Source: Bacillota bacterium
GTDB lineage: Bacteria; Bacillota; Clostridia; Lachnospirales; Lachnospiraceae
DNA: 64,000 bases
Direction of reading: 5' to 3'
NCBI GenBank assembly: GCA_023439125.1
Contig: JAEXOU010000012.1
Coordinates: forward strand, 195,229 to 259,228
Position 1 is the stretch's first letter, and each line of letters opens with the position of its first letter. The notes under the pieces were generated by a model. The model saw only the letters and a program-made list of their open reading frames with translations, searched no databases and had not been told where the DNA came from. Shown here piece by piece: positions 52,518-61,370 of the stretch. Both the position numbers and the translations under genes were made by a program.

Positions 52518-52988
52518 CTAATTCTTTTTGATTGCAACATAAATTTCAACTGTCTTTTCGTTTTCATAAACTAAAGGAATACAGATATTTGCAGCATAGT
52601 TATTTTTAAACGATACTGTGCCTTTACATATAGTAGGTGGCGTAATATCAATTGAGATTCCCTTTGTAGAGAATACAGTAGCCGTATTGCCAAGTATCAT
52701 ATTACAAAGTTCTGATATAGCACTCTCAGCTAACTCATCTAGCGCAGTTAACTGCATCATACACATTTTAGATGCAAGATCTAATGCAACTTCATTATCG
52801 AAGCTTAGTATTACCTGTCCAGTCATCGCTCCGGTTACTCCAAGCATAATTAATAGAGACTTATCTCCAAACACTGCTTCCCTAGTATACGGTTTACCTA
52901 CTTTTGTATCTATAAATACCATATCTTTTAATACTTTAGTTGCAGCAATTAAGAATGAGTTAATATAATCTGCGTTGATAGCTGCCAT
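52518..52988 (-). CDS. CheX-like CheY-P phosphatase
   Basis: A 156-residue cytoplasmic protein of the CheC/CheX/FliY class. The phosphatase signature E-x3-N is seen in SAISELCNMILGN, and GISIDITPPT matches the CheX-specific strand. The N-terminus MAAINADYINSFLIAATKVL is also typical. It should dephosphorylate CheY-P or a related receiver. No chemotaxis or flagellar gene is nearby, so it may act on another receiver. GGAGG seven bases before the ATG supports the start. Confidence 0.87.
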   Translation of the reverse strand: MAAINADYINSFLIAATKVLKDMVFIDTKVGKPYTREAVFGDKSLLIMLGVTGAMTGQVILSFDNEVALDLASKMCMMQLTALDELAESAISELCNMILGNTATVFSTKGISIDITPPTICKGTVSFKNNYAANICIPLVYENEKTVEIYVAIKKN

Positions 52989-53077
52989 CCTTCATCCTCC
53001 TATGTATCTCTACGCTATTGCGTATCGATTTTCCTTTATTAGTATATACCAATTCTATCACATGCCTAAATACATAA

Positions 53078-54247
53078 TCAACTATTTTTCAGTGCATTCT
53101 CGACAAAACTCGACATACGTGAAAGAGCTTCTTTTAAGTTTTCAATTGAATATGCATATGAAATACGTAAGAATCCTTCTCCGCAATCTCCAAACGCTGT
53201 ACCTGGCACTACTGCAACCTTTTGTTCCTGTAACAACTTAGTTGCAAACTCATCACTTGTCATTCCAAGTTTCTTAATACAAGGAAATACATAAAATGCT
53301 CCAAATGGTTCAAAGCAATCCAGCCCCATTTCACGTAATGCATTGACGACATAACGACGTCTTTTATCATATGCATCACGCATCCTTATAACGTCATTAT
53401 CCCCATTACGCAATGCTTCTACAGCTGCATACTGGCTCGTAGTAGGCGCACACATGATTGCAAATTGATGAATTTTTGTCATCTGTTCAATAATCATCTT
53501 TGGACCAGCTGCATATCCAAGTCTCCAACCTGTCATTGCATAGGACTTAGAAAACCCATTAATCACGATTGTCCGTTCCTGCATCCCTGGAAGGCTCGCA
53601 ATTGAAGTATGCTTTCCATTATAAGTAAGCTCACAATAAATTTCATCTGATATTACAAATAAATCCTTTTCAATGACAACCTGTGCGATCTCTTCTAACT
53701 CTTCTTTTGTCATAACCGCCCCTGTTGGGTTGTTCGGAAATGGCATAATTAAGATCTTTGTTTTTGATGTAATTGCATCTAACAATTCTTGTTTCGTTAA
53801 CTTAAATTCATTTTCTTGCTTTAGCTCAATAACCACTGGCACTCCATCTGCTAATGTAACACATGGTAAATATGATACATAACTTGGTTGTGGGATGATT
53901 ACCTCATCGCCCTCCTCTACCATAGCACGTAGCGCCATATCAATGGCTTCACTACCTCCTACCGTAACTACAACTTCATGTTTATAATCATAAGCTAAAT
54001 CACATCTTCTTTTTAGATAATTGACTATCTCTTTTCGTAATTCCAATGTTCCTGCATTTGAGGTATAAAATGTTCTTCCCTTTTCTAACGAAAAGATACC
54101 TTCCTCTCGAATATGCCATGGTGTGTCAAAATCAGGCTCACCAACACCAAGGGAAATCGCATCTTTCATCTCATTTACAATATCAAAAAATTTACGAATA
54201 CCAGAAGGTTGAATATGTACGACTTTACTATTTAATGGATTTCTCAA
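53078..54247 (-). CDS. Class I/II pyridoxal-phosphate aminotransferase
   Basis: A 389-residue PLP enzyme. The N-terminus PSGIRKFFDIVNEMKDAISL and FPNNPTGAVM are typical of subgroup I aminotransferases, and the PLP lysine is in NGFSKSYAMTGWRLGY (near 233). The Arg that binds the substrate carboxylate is in FLRISYAYS. The amino acid substrate cannot be fixed; aspartate or aromatic types are likely. The start appears to be a TTG overlapping the Lrp gene's stop by four bases, so the genes are translationally coupled. Confidence 0.9.
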   Translation of the reverse strand: MRNPLNSKVVHIQPSGIRKFFDIVNEMKDAISLGVGEPDFDTPWHIREEGIFSLEKGRTFYTSNAGTLELRKEIVNYLKRRCDLAYDYKHEVVVTVGGSEAIDMALRAMVEEGDEVIIPQPSYVSYLPCVTLADGVPVVIELKQENEFKLTKQELLDAITSKTKILIMPFPNNPTGAVMTKEELEEIAQVVIEKDLFVISDEIYCELTYNGKHTSIASLPGMQERTIVINGFSKSYAMTGWRLGYAAGPKMIIEQMTKIHQFAIMCAPTTSQYAAVEALRNGDNDVIRMRDAYDKRRRYVVNALREMGLDCFEPFGAFYVFPCIKKLGMTSDEFATKLLQEQKVAVVPGTAFGDCGEGFLRISYAYSIENLKEALSRMSSFVENALKNS

Positions 54248-54729
54248 GGTGTAATCAACATCCTTTCATCTTCAATATCGTTTACCAATGGCATACCATG
54301 ATCCTTATATTTCTTTAATACAAAGTGTGTTGCGGTACTAAGCACTGCTTCCATTGGGGCTAGCTTACTAGATACAAACATTGCTACCTCTCGCATGCTC
54401 ATACCTGTAATTATAACCGTTAAGTCAAAGCCACCAGACATCAAATAGACGGATTCTACCTCATCAAACTTATAAATACGTTCTGCAATACGATCAAAAC
54501 CTTGACCTCTTTGTGGGGTAACCTTTACCTCAATTAGTGCAGTTACTTTTTCACTCTCTGCTTTATCCCAATTAATAAGAGTAGGATATCCACAGATAAT
54601 AGATTCTTCTTCCAGCTCCTTGATTGTGGCCGCGACCGTAGCCTCCTCTACTCCTAGCATAATCGCTAAATCTTTAGCCGATAGCTTTGAGTTCTTGTCA
54701 ATTGCCTTTAAAATCTTTTCTCTCAACAT
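54244..54729 (-). CDS. Lrp/AsnC-family transcription regulator
   Basis: A 161-residue regulator with an N-terminal helix-turn-helix (LSAKDLAIMLGVEEATV) and an ACT-like effector domain (VTALIEVKVTPQRGQGFDRI, GGFDLTVIITGMSMREVA). It precedes and overlaps the aminotransferase gene by four bases and probably regulates it in response to an amino acid. Repeat copy E ends about 35 bases upstream of its start, so any promoter must lie in or next to the repeat. Confidence 0.9.
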   Translation of the reverse strand: MLREKILKAIDKNSKLSAKDLAIMLGVEEATVAATIKELEEESIICGYPTLINWDKAESEKVTALIEVKVTPQRGQGFDRIAERIYKFDEVESVYLMSGGFDLTVIITGMSMREVAMFVSSKLAPMEAVLSTATHFVLKKYKDHGMPLVNDIEDERMLITP

Positions 54730-54764
54730 GCAATCCTCTCCTTCTTTATATTATTTTACTTGTA

Positions 54765-54881
54765 TTTTAGGCCCTTATGTACCGTTACGAACTTCATTCA
54801 AGCAAAAGCGTGTAGTGCGCATCCTGCGGAGCTTTTTTACATAAGAGGAAATTCAGAGGAATTTCCTCTTATATAAAAAAG
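54765..54881. repeat. Family 2 mosaic hairpin repeat, copy E (short)
   Basis: Read from the AIR-synthase-like gene it holds the AGGAAATTC hairpin (arms 54832-54854 and 54859-54881, 23 bp with one mismatch, loop AGAG), a shortened GCTCCGCAGGATGCGCACTAC module and the end module CTTGAATGAAGTTCGTAACG followed by TAAGGGCC. The GTGCTT stem and TGACGTCA sections present in copy C are deleted. Confidence 0.85.
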
Positions 54882-54898
54882 GGTTCCAAGTGGTACCC
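54881..54898 (-). terminator. Terminator of the AIR-synthase-like gene
   Basis: GGGTACCA and TGGAACCC form an 8-bp stem with one mismatch, followed by TTTTTT in the minus direction. It lies four bases beyond the stop codon and abuts repeat copy E. Confidence 0.75.
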
Positions 54899-54901
54899 TT
54901 T

Positions 54902-55879
54902 TTATACTTTATATACTTCATCAAGTTTAAATGGTTCTAGATATCGTACTTCTTCTCCATTATCTAAGATACGGTCACTGTCCTTCGTCAGATATCCAAT
55001 AACAGCAGCACGAATTCCAGCTTGTTCAAAGCGTTCCACTAAACAATTACCATCTTGCACAACATAGATGGAACACCCAAGAGAAAATAATAAATAGGGA
55101 TTCAAATCAAAATATTCACTAATTTCGATTGTTTCTTGTGCTAATAAAATATCAGAGAGTGAAATTCGCATCCCACAATTTAAGTATTCTCCAAGTTCCC
55201 AAAGTGCAGTAAAGATACCACCTTCTGAAACATCATGAGCACATAAAACATCTCCGGCAATCCTTCTTTGGTTTTTCACTGAAAATTGTTCCTTCATAGG
55301 AACGATTCCTTGAAGAAAGGTATCGCTAAAATAATTCTTTAAATTCACATATTCTTTTTCATAGATATGAACAGTTCCTGACATTCCAGCATTTCCTGCC
55401 ATAACAATCTGTTTGTTACACAAACTGTCTTTTGAAATCGGCACATTTTGCTTAATTCCAATTGCTTGTATTGTTAAAATATGTTCACTAGCAGTTTGGC
55501 TTCTTGATGTTTCTCCACCAAGAATAGAAACCTCATGTTCTGCACAAAGTGTTGCAATCGTTCTCATCATCTGCTTAATTTCTTGCTCACTTGCTCCATA
55601 TCGAAGCATCACAGACATTGTAATGCCAATTGGAGTTGCTCCCTGAATGTATAGATTGTTTAGGGCACGATTCATCGTACTAATTACGAAAAGTTCTGAT
55701 AAACCTTCCATTGTAGCAACACTTGTTAGTAAAGATTGCTCCGAATTCAACATACATCCTGTGGCATCGATTCCAACCTGTGGCTTTTGCATATCCTTAC
55801 ATAAAACAGATGATAATTCTTTTAAAACTGATCTCTTTAGTACTACTTCTTTTACTTTTCCGGCTGTTCTACCTTTCAT
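54902..55879 (-). CDS. AIR synthase-related (HypE-like) protein
   Basis: A 325-residue protein of the PurM/HypE/ThiL ATP-binding superfamily. Features are VGIDATGCML, NNLYIQGATPIGITMSVML (metal/ATP site), VSILGGETSRSQ and AHDVSEGGIFTALWELG, which correspond to the conserved Asp/Gly blocks. It lacks the C-terminal GGC... tail of true HypE, and no hydrogenase maturation genes are near. It is therefore an AIR-synthase-like orphan of unknown substrate. GAGAGGAAG precedes the ATG. Confidence 0.82.
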   Translation of the reverse strand: MKGRTAGKVKEVVLKRSVLKELSSVLCKDMQKPQVGIDATGCMLNSEQSLLTSVATMEGLSELFVISTMNRALNNLYIQGATPIGITMSVMLRYGASEQEIKQMMRTIATLCAEHEVSILGGETSRSQTASEHILTIQAIGIKQNVPISKDSLCNKQIVMAGNAGMSGTVHIYEKEYVNLKNYFSDTFLQGIVPMKEQFSVKNQRRIAGDVLCAHDVSEGGIFTALWELGEYLNCGMRISLSDILLAQETIEISEYFDLNPYLLFSLGCSIYVVQDGNCLVERFEQAGIRAAVIGYLTKDSDRILDNGEEVRYLEPFKLDEVYKV

Positions 55880-55957
55880 AAACTCTTCCTCTCCTATTGC
55901 CAGGAACGTCTACAAAAGCATTCCTCATATGTTAAAGATTATCAGTAGTATACACTA

Positions 55958-56914
55958 TTATTTTCCTTGATTCAACCCCACTTTTTTTCCGACTACCATA
56001 TACTGTGGTGATGCCTGATACTCGTTATAGCTTATCCTTACACGTTCCACTTCAACACCATTTACCTTTGTAATTCGATATACCTCTGCTTTGTAACCCT
56101 TGTAAGCTGATTGTATTACTCTAAGATAATCTTCTGGTTGCGTTGGATCATAAACAATGACTGGTTCATCGGGTTCAATCTCCTCTAATATCTTAGTTTC
56201 ATAAGTAACCTCTCGATTTTTATCTCTAACCTGATTTACACATCGAATTCGAAACAGTAAAGTATCATAATTTGTAACAATTGCTTCTATTACAATCGGA
56301 ACATCTAAGTTATTCATAAACCGAAAATCTTTTTGATCCTCAGCGATTGCAGCATCTCTTCCAACTTCAACATAACTAACTGCCATTGAGTGAGGGTGAC
56401 GTTCTGTCACGGTTAATTCTGCATCCAAGACTGCATTATATAAGGTACTAGAAACCTGACAGACTCCACCACCAAGACTATTGATTACTTTTCCATTTAC
56501 AAAAGTTCCGGCAGGGAAATAGCCATTTTCCTCTGTAAATGGTGTTAAACACTTACTAATTGAGAACTCTTCTTGTGGATAAACAACCGTTTGATGCACT
56601 TTTTTTGCAGCATTCCTTATATTTTTTTTTCTAGCATCAGATGATCTTGAAAAATTAGTACTAAATTCACCAATGATATAATTTGCTCGTATCAAAATCT
56701 CTTTCTTATCCACCAAATGATAAGAAACTTTTGGTATCTTTAAAGAAACTTCTGTATCTTCTACCACCTTGCTTGGCACTGTTATATTTTCTACAATTAA
56801 ATTATCAACACCATCTATTTTATAAGGGACTTCCGTCTTTTTTCTACATCCAGTACATAAAAATAGGTATAAAAAAACAATAGGCCATACAATAAAATAT
56901 CGAGTTTTTTTCAT
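55958..56914 (-). CDS. VanW-family lipoprotein
   Basis: A 318-residue protein with a signal peptide ending in LFLCTGC (lipobox), so it is anchored outside. The VanW domain runs about 85-215: YIIGEFSTNFSRSSDARKKN, TPFTEENGYFPAGTFVNGK and LGGGVCQVSSTLYNAVL, with HPHSMAVSYVEVGRDAAI after it. The C-terminal part resembles a G5-like beta domain (about 235-300). VanW proteins occur in cell-wall contexts but their biochemical role is not settled. GGAGGTTTTAT precedes the ATG. It is monocistronic as far as I can see. Confidence 0.87.
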   Translation of the reverse strand: MKKTRYFIVWPIVFLYLFLCTGCRKKTEVPYKIDGVDNLIVENITVPSKVVEDTEVSLKIPKVSYHLVDKKEILIRANYIIGEFSTNFSRSSDARKKNIRNAAKKVHQTVVYPQEEFSISKCLTPFTEENGYFPAGTFVNGKVINSLGGGVCQVSSTLYNAVLDAELTVTERHPHSMAVSYVEVGRDAAIAEDQKDFRFMNNLDVPIVIEAIVTNYDTLLFRIRCVNQVRDKNREVTYETKILEEIEPDEPVIVYDPTQPEDYLRVIQSAYKGYKAEVYRITKVNGVEVERVRISYNEYQASPQYMVVGKKVGLNQGK

Positions 56915-56999
56915 ATAAAACCTCCATATTCAACTTATGCCTATTGTTTGACAATTTAGCTATTCTTATGTATATTTAATAAGAACCTATTTGTCAAAA

Positions 57000-57101
57000 T
57001 TAGAAAGCGGATACAATCGCTGGTATTACCATGGCAGCGATTAGAATGATAACTATTACGATTGCAATTGTACGTTGAGTTTTTTTACTACCAAAGTTCA
57101 T
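57000..57101 (-). CDS. 33-residue membrane peptide (DUF4044/Prli42-like?)
   Basis: A short open frame with a clear GAGGTGAT ribosome site six bases before the ATG. The peptide is MNFGSKKTQRTIAIVIV, then IILIAAMVIPAIVSAF: a basic N-terminus and one membrane helix. This resembles the small DUF4044/Prli42 stressosome-associated proteins of Firmicutes, but the similarity is from memory and could be general to single-helix peptides. It is divergent from the next gene and its start lies 56 bases from that gene's start, so they share a promoter region. Confidence 0.65.
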   Translation of the reverse strand: MNFGSKKTQRTIAIVIVIILIAAMVIPAIVSAF

Positions 57102-57157
57102 TTTTATCACCTCTTTTATACTTTACTTACTATTATCGAAAGAAAGGTCGTAACCAT

Positions 57158-57781
57158 ATGCCAGTTATCTTATTATGTGCCATAATATTTTCCTTTTGGA
57201 TTACTTATCAACGCAAGAAAAGTGATAAGTCTGCAAAGAAAACGTCTGAAGAATTCTGGGAGATTGAACGCCAATCCAATTTTACACGTCCGAAAGACCT
57301 ATCTAATCTAGATTATATCACAGTCGATTTTGAAAATCTTCCTTTTTCTCAAACCGAAGACGAAGAAATAAACTATGTTCAGGAACAACTCTATAAACTA
57401 AAGGGACAAAGAATTCTCAATCTTACTGGTCAATCAAATACTGAATTAAAACTAGCTTATGGAAATGCTAATTTAACACAACTGTCAACCTATGATCAAA
57501 ATTATACACTTCTCATTCGAAATCTAAATAAATGGGGGCAATTACTGTTTTCTAAAGGTGAGACTCAAACAGCGAAACAAGTGTTAGAATATGCAATTTC
57601 AGTTGATAGTGATATTTCACAGACTTTTTTAACCTTAGCTATGATTTATTCACAAGAAAACGATTCGGAAGCTCTTACTCGTTTACGTGACAAAGCTATG
57701 TTATTAAATTCTCCATTAAAAGATTCTCTTATTCAAAAACTTACTACGATTTGCGAAAAAGTAAGCCATGCTCAAGAATAA
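57158..57781 (+). CDS. Membrane-anchored TPR-like protein
   Basis: A 207-residue protein with one N-terminal helix (MPVILLCAIIFSFWI), a charged linker, and a helical region (about 85-205) that resembles tetratricopeptide repeats (LYKLKGQRILNL, WGQLLFSKGETQTAKQVL, FLTLAMIYSQENDSEAL). I choose the ATG at 57158 because AAAGGTCG lies upstream; a longer start at 57062 would overlap the divergent small gene. The family is not recognised. Its last 38 bases overlap the end of the convergent exonuclease gene. Confidence 0.72.
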   Translation: MPVILLCAIIFSFWITYQRKKSDKSAKKTSEEFWEIERQSNFTRPKDLSNLDYITVDFENLPFSQTEDEEINYVQEQLYKLKGQRILNLTGQSNTELKLAYGNANLTQLSTYDQNYTLLIRNLNKWGQLLFSKGETQTAKQVLEYAISVDSDISQTFLTLAMIYSQENDSEALTRLRDKAMLLNSPLKDSLIQKLTTICEKVSHAQE

Positions 57782-58487
57782 TATGATCTATATATTTGGA
57801 TGCTTTACTTTTTGTAAAATCATCTAAATTTTCAGGTATCTCCAACTGATGGTAATTTACTAGGTCTAGGAGATACTTTTTTTGTTTCCATGTCATTGGC
57901 TCTTGCTTTTTCGGAGTGTATGAAATTGCTTGAGGGAGAAACAGCTGTGCTTCCTTCTCGCCATATTGATTTTTCATTAATTCATATAAGTTCGATGCTG
58001 TGATTGCATCTTCAAACGCCCGATGGCTTACCTCACGAACAATATTATAATGCTTACACATGTTTTCTAAACTTTTACTACTAAGCTCTGGATGAAGTTT
58101 TCTTGCAATACTCAATGTATCAATTGCCCGTCTCTCAAATGACCTCTTTAATTTAACCGATGCTGTCTTAAGAAAACTATAATCAAAAGCAATATTATGT
58201 CCAAGTATGATGTCAGATTCCTCATAGCAAGACATGACCTTATCACAAAAATCAAGAAATTCACTAACAACTTCTTGTTCTGTTGCCTCGTTTTGCAACA
58301 TGCAATCTGTTATCCCTGTTAAATCAATAATATACTTGGATAATCTCTCCCCAGGATTGATAAGACGAGAAAATCGTGCGATCTCACGCTTTCCTTCCAT
58401 AACAATCGCACCAATCTCAATCATCTTCGAATTCTCAGGGCTTAATCCCGTCGTTTCTATATCGATTGCCATATATGCACTTTTCAT
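57744..58487 (-). CDS. DEDDh 3'-5' exonuclease (DnaQ/PolC-epsilon-like)
   Basis: A 247-residue exonuclease. The four acidic motifs are DIETTG (residues 9-14), HNIAFDYSFL (near 98-107) and HRAFEDA (near 159), fitting the DEDDh subclass. It is similar to the proofreading domain of PolC and to stand-alone DnaQ-like proteins. The C-terminal region (MTWKQKKYLLDLV, about 200-247) is a short extra helix pair. It overlaps nth by four bases, which fits a repair operon with the radical SAM gene upstream. Confidence 0.88.
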   Translation of the reverse strand: MKSAYMAIDIETTGLSPENSKMIEIGAIVMEGKREIARFSRLINPGERLSKYIIDLTGITDCMLQNEATEQEVVSEFLDFCDKVMSCYEESDIILGHNIAFDYSFLKTASVKLKRSFERRAIDTLSIARKLHPELSSKSLENMCKHYNIVREVSHRAFEDAITASNLYELMKNQYGEKEAQLFLPQAISYTPKKQEPMTWKQKKYLLDLVNYHQLEIPENLDDFTKSKASKYIDHIILEHGLLFRKS

Positions 58488-59134
58488 TTGTTTTTCCCCT
58501 TACATAGATGGGCCAAAAAGCACTCGTCGCATTTCGGACTTCTTGCCGTACATAATCCTCTACCATGCGTAATGACCTGAATGTTATAAAGAATCCAGTG
58601 CTCCTTTGGCAGTACATGCATCAAATCATATTCAATCTTAACTGGATCCTCCTCTTTCGTAAATCCAAATTTACGTGAAATACGTTTTACATGAGTATCT
58701 ACTACAATGCTTGGTTCATGAAAAATATTTCCTCGAATTACATTCGCTGTTTTTCTTCCAACTCCAGGAAGGTTTGTAAGTGCGTCAATATCATTTGGAA
58801 CTTCACCATTATATTGATGTAACAATGTTTGCATCGCAGCAATGATATTTTTCGCCTTATTATGGTAAAAGCCAGTAGAATGTATATCACGTTCTAGTTC
58901 TTTTAAATCTGCGTTCGCAAATGCTTCTACAGAAGTATATTTTTGAAACAAATCTTTTGTAACGATATTTACTCTCGCATCTGTACACTGAGCACTTAAC
59001 ATGGTTGCAATTAACAGCTGCCATGCGTTTTCATGGTCTAGATAACATTTGTATTCTGTTGAATAATGCTCATTTAAAAGCGATAATATTTCATTGATGC
59101 GTTCCCGTTCCGCCTTTGTTATTCTACGCGCCAT
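58484..59134 (-). CDS. nth: Endonuclease III
   Basis: A 216-residue DNA glycosylase/AP lyase of base-excision repair. The helix-hairpin-helix is LPGVGRKTANVI (holding the catalytic Lys), the catalytic Asp is in VVDTHVKRISRKFGF, and the 4Fe-4S cluster cysteines follow the C-x6-C-x2-C-x5-C spacing (CTARSPKCDECFLAHLC). It lies 15 bases after the radical SAM gene and overlaps the exonuclease gene by four bases, so the three are cotranscribed. Confidence 0.95.
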   Translation of the reverse strand: MARRITKAERERINEILSLLNEHYSTEYKCYLDHENAWQLLIATMLSAQCTDARVNIVTKDLFQKYTSVEAFANADLKELERDIHSTGFYHNKAKNIIAAMQTLLHQYNGEVPNDIDALTNLPGVGRKTANVIRGNIFHEPSIVVDTHVKRISRKFGFTKEEDPVKIEYDLMHVLPKEHWILYNIQVITHGRGLCTARSPKCDECFLAHLCKGKNK

Positions 59135-59149
59135 TTCTCTTCCTTTCTA

Positions 59150-60904
59150 TCATGTTTCAACTACAACCAGCCTTGAGGCTTGTTTTTCCAATAATGTATA
59201 ACTACATTCGCCAAAGATACTTTTTTCTTTGCTATAATCAAATAGGATAAAAAAGTCCTTTTCTTTCACAATACCTTCTTGTTGAGCAGCAAATATATCA
59301 TGCGTAAAATGCTCAATATGAACACGTTCTCCAAATCCATAAGCATTGGCATGATTCGATAAAAATGACTTGTAATCCTTTTTATACTGCTCATATGGCT
59401 TCGTAAATGCAGGTCGCCCTTTCAGTTTCTCACGTAAATATAAGTCAAACGTCATAAGTTGTGATAACACTTCAAGTTCTTCCTTTTTAAGTTTTTCTTG
59501 TGCAAAATCCATTAGGATTGTGTATCGAACTAATCGTGATTGATTATAATCAAACAATTCATTCTTTCGATAGTATTGTGCAAGTGACTCATACAACGAA
59601 AAAGCAGATTCATAAAAATGTTCTAGGTACTGAATCGTATGCGTAAACTGCCCACTATTATAATAAACCTCAACCATCTCTTCTAAATCTTTTAATTTAC
59701 ACACATCGGAATATGGTAGCCATTGTGTATAAAGTACCTCGTAAGGCGGTTCACTATGATATGCAATATTATATTCCTTGCAGTATTCGCCCATGAGCGA
59801 TCCCTTTAACACCTTTAAAAAACCAAGCTGAAGTTGGTCTGGGCACATTGCATAAACTTCATCAAAGGATTGTTGAAAGCTAGAGTAATCCTCATAAGGT
59901 AAGCCTGCAATTAAATCCAGATGCTGATGAATATTTCTAGCTTCCTTAACTTTTGCAACATTGTCTGCCACCTTCTTTAAGTCCATATGACGATGAATTG
60001 CCTTTATGGTATCTTGGTTTGTTGACTGCACACCAATTTCAAGCTGTATTAAACCTGGGCGTAAGGTTGCTAAGAACTCCAGTTGCTCCTCATCTAATAG
60101 ATCTGCTGCTATTTCAAAATGAAAATTAGTAACTCCATTGTCATGTTCCTTAATAAACCTTAAAATACTCATAGCGTGATTTTTATTGCAATTGAATGTT
60201 CGATCGATAAATTTCACCTGAGGTACCATCTTATCCAAAAACAATTGTAATTCCTGATAGACTAAGTCTAAATCTCGAAATCTTACCCTTTTATCAATGG
60301 AGCTAAGGCAATAACTACATGAAAACGGACAACCACGGCTTGTTTCATAATATATAATACGATGTTCAAAAGCATGAAGATCCATTGCAAATTGATATAA
60401 AAATGGCAACCTACTAAAATCTACTGCTTGTCTTTGTTCTGTACACTGTATCTCCTGATTATAATCACGGTATGCAATTCCCTTAATATGATTGAAATCT
60501 TGCCTTGCATTAGAATTAGTAACATAATTACCAATTAGTTCAAGAAACGTCTCTTCTCCCTCTCCAATCATAACTCCTTTTAATTCTGGTAATCTTATCA
60601 AACAAGCGGTGGCATCATAACTGACCTCTGGCCCCCCTACCCATATGTCAACCTGAGGATCTAGCTTTTTATATTCCCGTATGATCTGCTCTACCATCTG
60701 CATATTCCAAATGTAACATGAGATTGCTAAAACATCAGGATGTTTTTCATAAATCGATCTCAGAATATCATCTAGACTTTGATTAATTGTGTATTCAGCA
60801 AGCTCAATATTAGCTTTGTATTTTGCTGCATAACTTTGTAGACAATAGATTGCCGGATTTGAGTGAATGTACTTTGCATTAACTGCAGTAAGTAGTAATT
60901 TCAT
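59150..60904 (-). CDS. B12-binding-domain radical SAM protein (DUF4080)
   Basis: A 584-residue enzyme. A cobalamin-binding-like domain (about 1-140, SNPAIYCLQSYAAKY, GGPEVSYDA, GEGEETFLELI) is followed by the radical SAM core with CPFSCSYCLSS (CxxxCxxC, near 190) and LEIGVQSTN. The C-terminal DUF4080 region (about 360-584) is helical. Members lack a known substrate. It is first in the operon with nth and the exonuclease, and lies just downstream of three tRNA genes. Whether the N-terminal domain truly binds cobalamin is not clear, as the DxHxxG motif is absent. Confidence 0.9.
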   Translation of the reverse strand: MKLLLTAVNAKYIHSNPAIYCLQSYAAKYKANIELAEYTINQSLDDILRSIYEKHPDVLAISCYIWNMQMVEQIIREYKKLDPQVDIWVGGPEVSYDATACLIRLPELKGVMIGEGEETFLELIGNYVTNSNARQDFNHIKGIAYRDYNQEIQCTEQRQAVDFSRLPFLYQFAMDLHAFEHRIIYYETSRGCPFSCSYCLSSIDKRVRFRDLDLVYQELQLFLDKMVPQVKFIDRTFNCNKNHAMSILRFIKEHDNGVTNFHFEIAADLLDEEQLEFLATLRPGLIQLEIGVQSTNQDTIKAIHRHMDLKKVADNVAKVKEARNIHQHLDLIAGLPYEDYSSFQQSFDEVYAMCPDQLQLGFLKVLKGSLMGEYCKEYNIAYHSEPPYEVLYTQWLPYSDVCKLKDLEEMVEVYYNSGQFTHTIQYLEHFYESAFSLYESLAQYYRKNELFDYNQSRLVRYTILMDFAQEKLKKEELEVLSQLMTFDLYLREKLKGRPAFTKPYEQYKKDYKSFLSNHANAYGFGERVHIEHFTHDIFAAQQEGIVKEKDFFILFDYSKEKSIFGECSYTLLEKQASRLVVVET

Positions 60905-60958
60905 GACCTACCCCTTTCAATATTCAACAGCTAAAATTGACTTTTTGGGTACAAAAAA

Positions 60959-61029
60959 AGCGGGTGATGGGAATCGAACCCACGTATCTAGCTTGGAAGG
61001 CTAGTGTTCTACCATTGAACTACACCCGC
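60959..61029 (-). tRNA. tRNA-Gly(TCC)
   Basis: A 71-base cloverleaf: acceptor GCGGGTG with CACCCGC, anticodon stem CTAGC/GCTAG around loop CTTCCAA (anticodon TCC), and T-arm GTGGGTTCGATTCCCAT. CCA is not encoded; a T run follows. Confidence 0.95.
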
Positions 61030-61073
61030 ATGTAACTATGTTGTTTATACACGAATAAGAATTAACTTATTCA

Positions 61074-61159
61074 TGCCGGCGACCGGAATCGAACCGGTAC
61101 GGGAGATTAGTCCCGCAGGATTTTAAGTCCTGTGCGTCTGCCAGTTCCGCCACGCCGGC
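61074..61159 (-). tRNA. tRNA-Leu(TAA)
   Basis: An 86-base class II tRNA with a long variable arm (GCGGGACTAATCTCCCG). Acceptor GCCGGCG/CGCCGGC; anticodon loop CTTAAAA (anticodon TAA). No encoded CCA. Confidence 0.95.
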
Positions 61160-61163
61160 ATAA

Positions 61164-61245
61164 TGGATGGAGAAGGATTCGAACCTTCGAAAGCGTCGCT
61201 AACAGATTTACAGTCTGCCCCCTTTGGCCACTCGGGAACCCATCC
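61164..61245 (-). tRNA. tRNA-Tyr(GTA)
   Basis: An 82-base class II tRNA. Acceptor GGATGGG/TCCATCC; anticodon region CAGACTGTAAATCTG (anticodon GTA); T-arm GAAGGTTCGAATCCTTC. No encoded CCA. The three tRNA genes form a cluster. Confidence 0.95.
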
Positions 61246-61370
61246 ATATTTTTTGAAAATGATGTTTATAACCAAACCTCATTTTTTGTACTGACAAGGA
61301 TTGATTATAGCACATCATTTTCAGTTTTTCAAGTATTTATTTGAATATTTTTAAGGTAAAATTTTCATAA

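Noticed and set aside
52518..52988. Part of a chemotaxis operon
   Set aside because: The neighbours are trmL and an aminotransferase; no che or fli gene is in the window.
59150..60904. Confirmed cobalamin-dependent enzyme
   Set aside because: The N-terminal domain resembles the B12-binding fold, but the DxHxxG cobalamin-ligand motif is absent, so only the fold is claimed.
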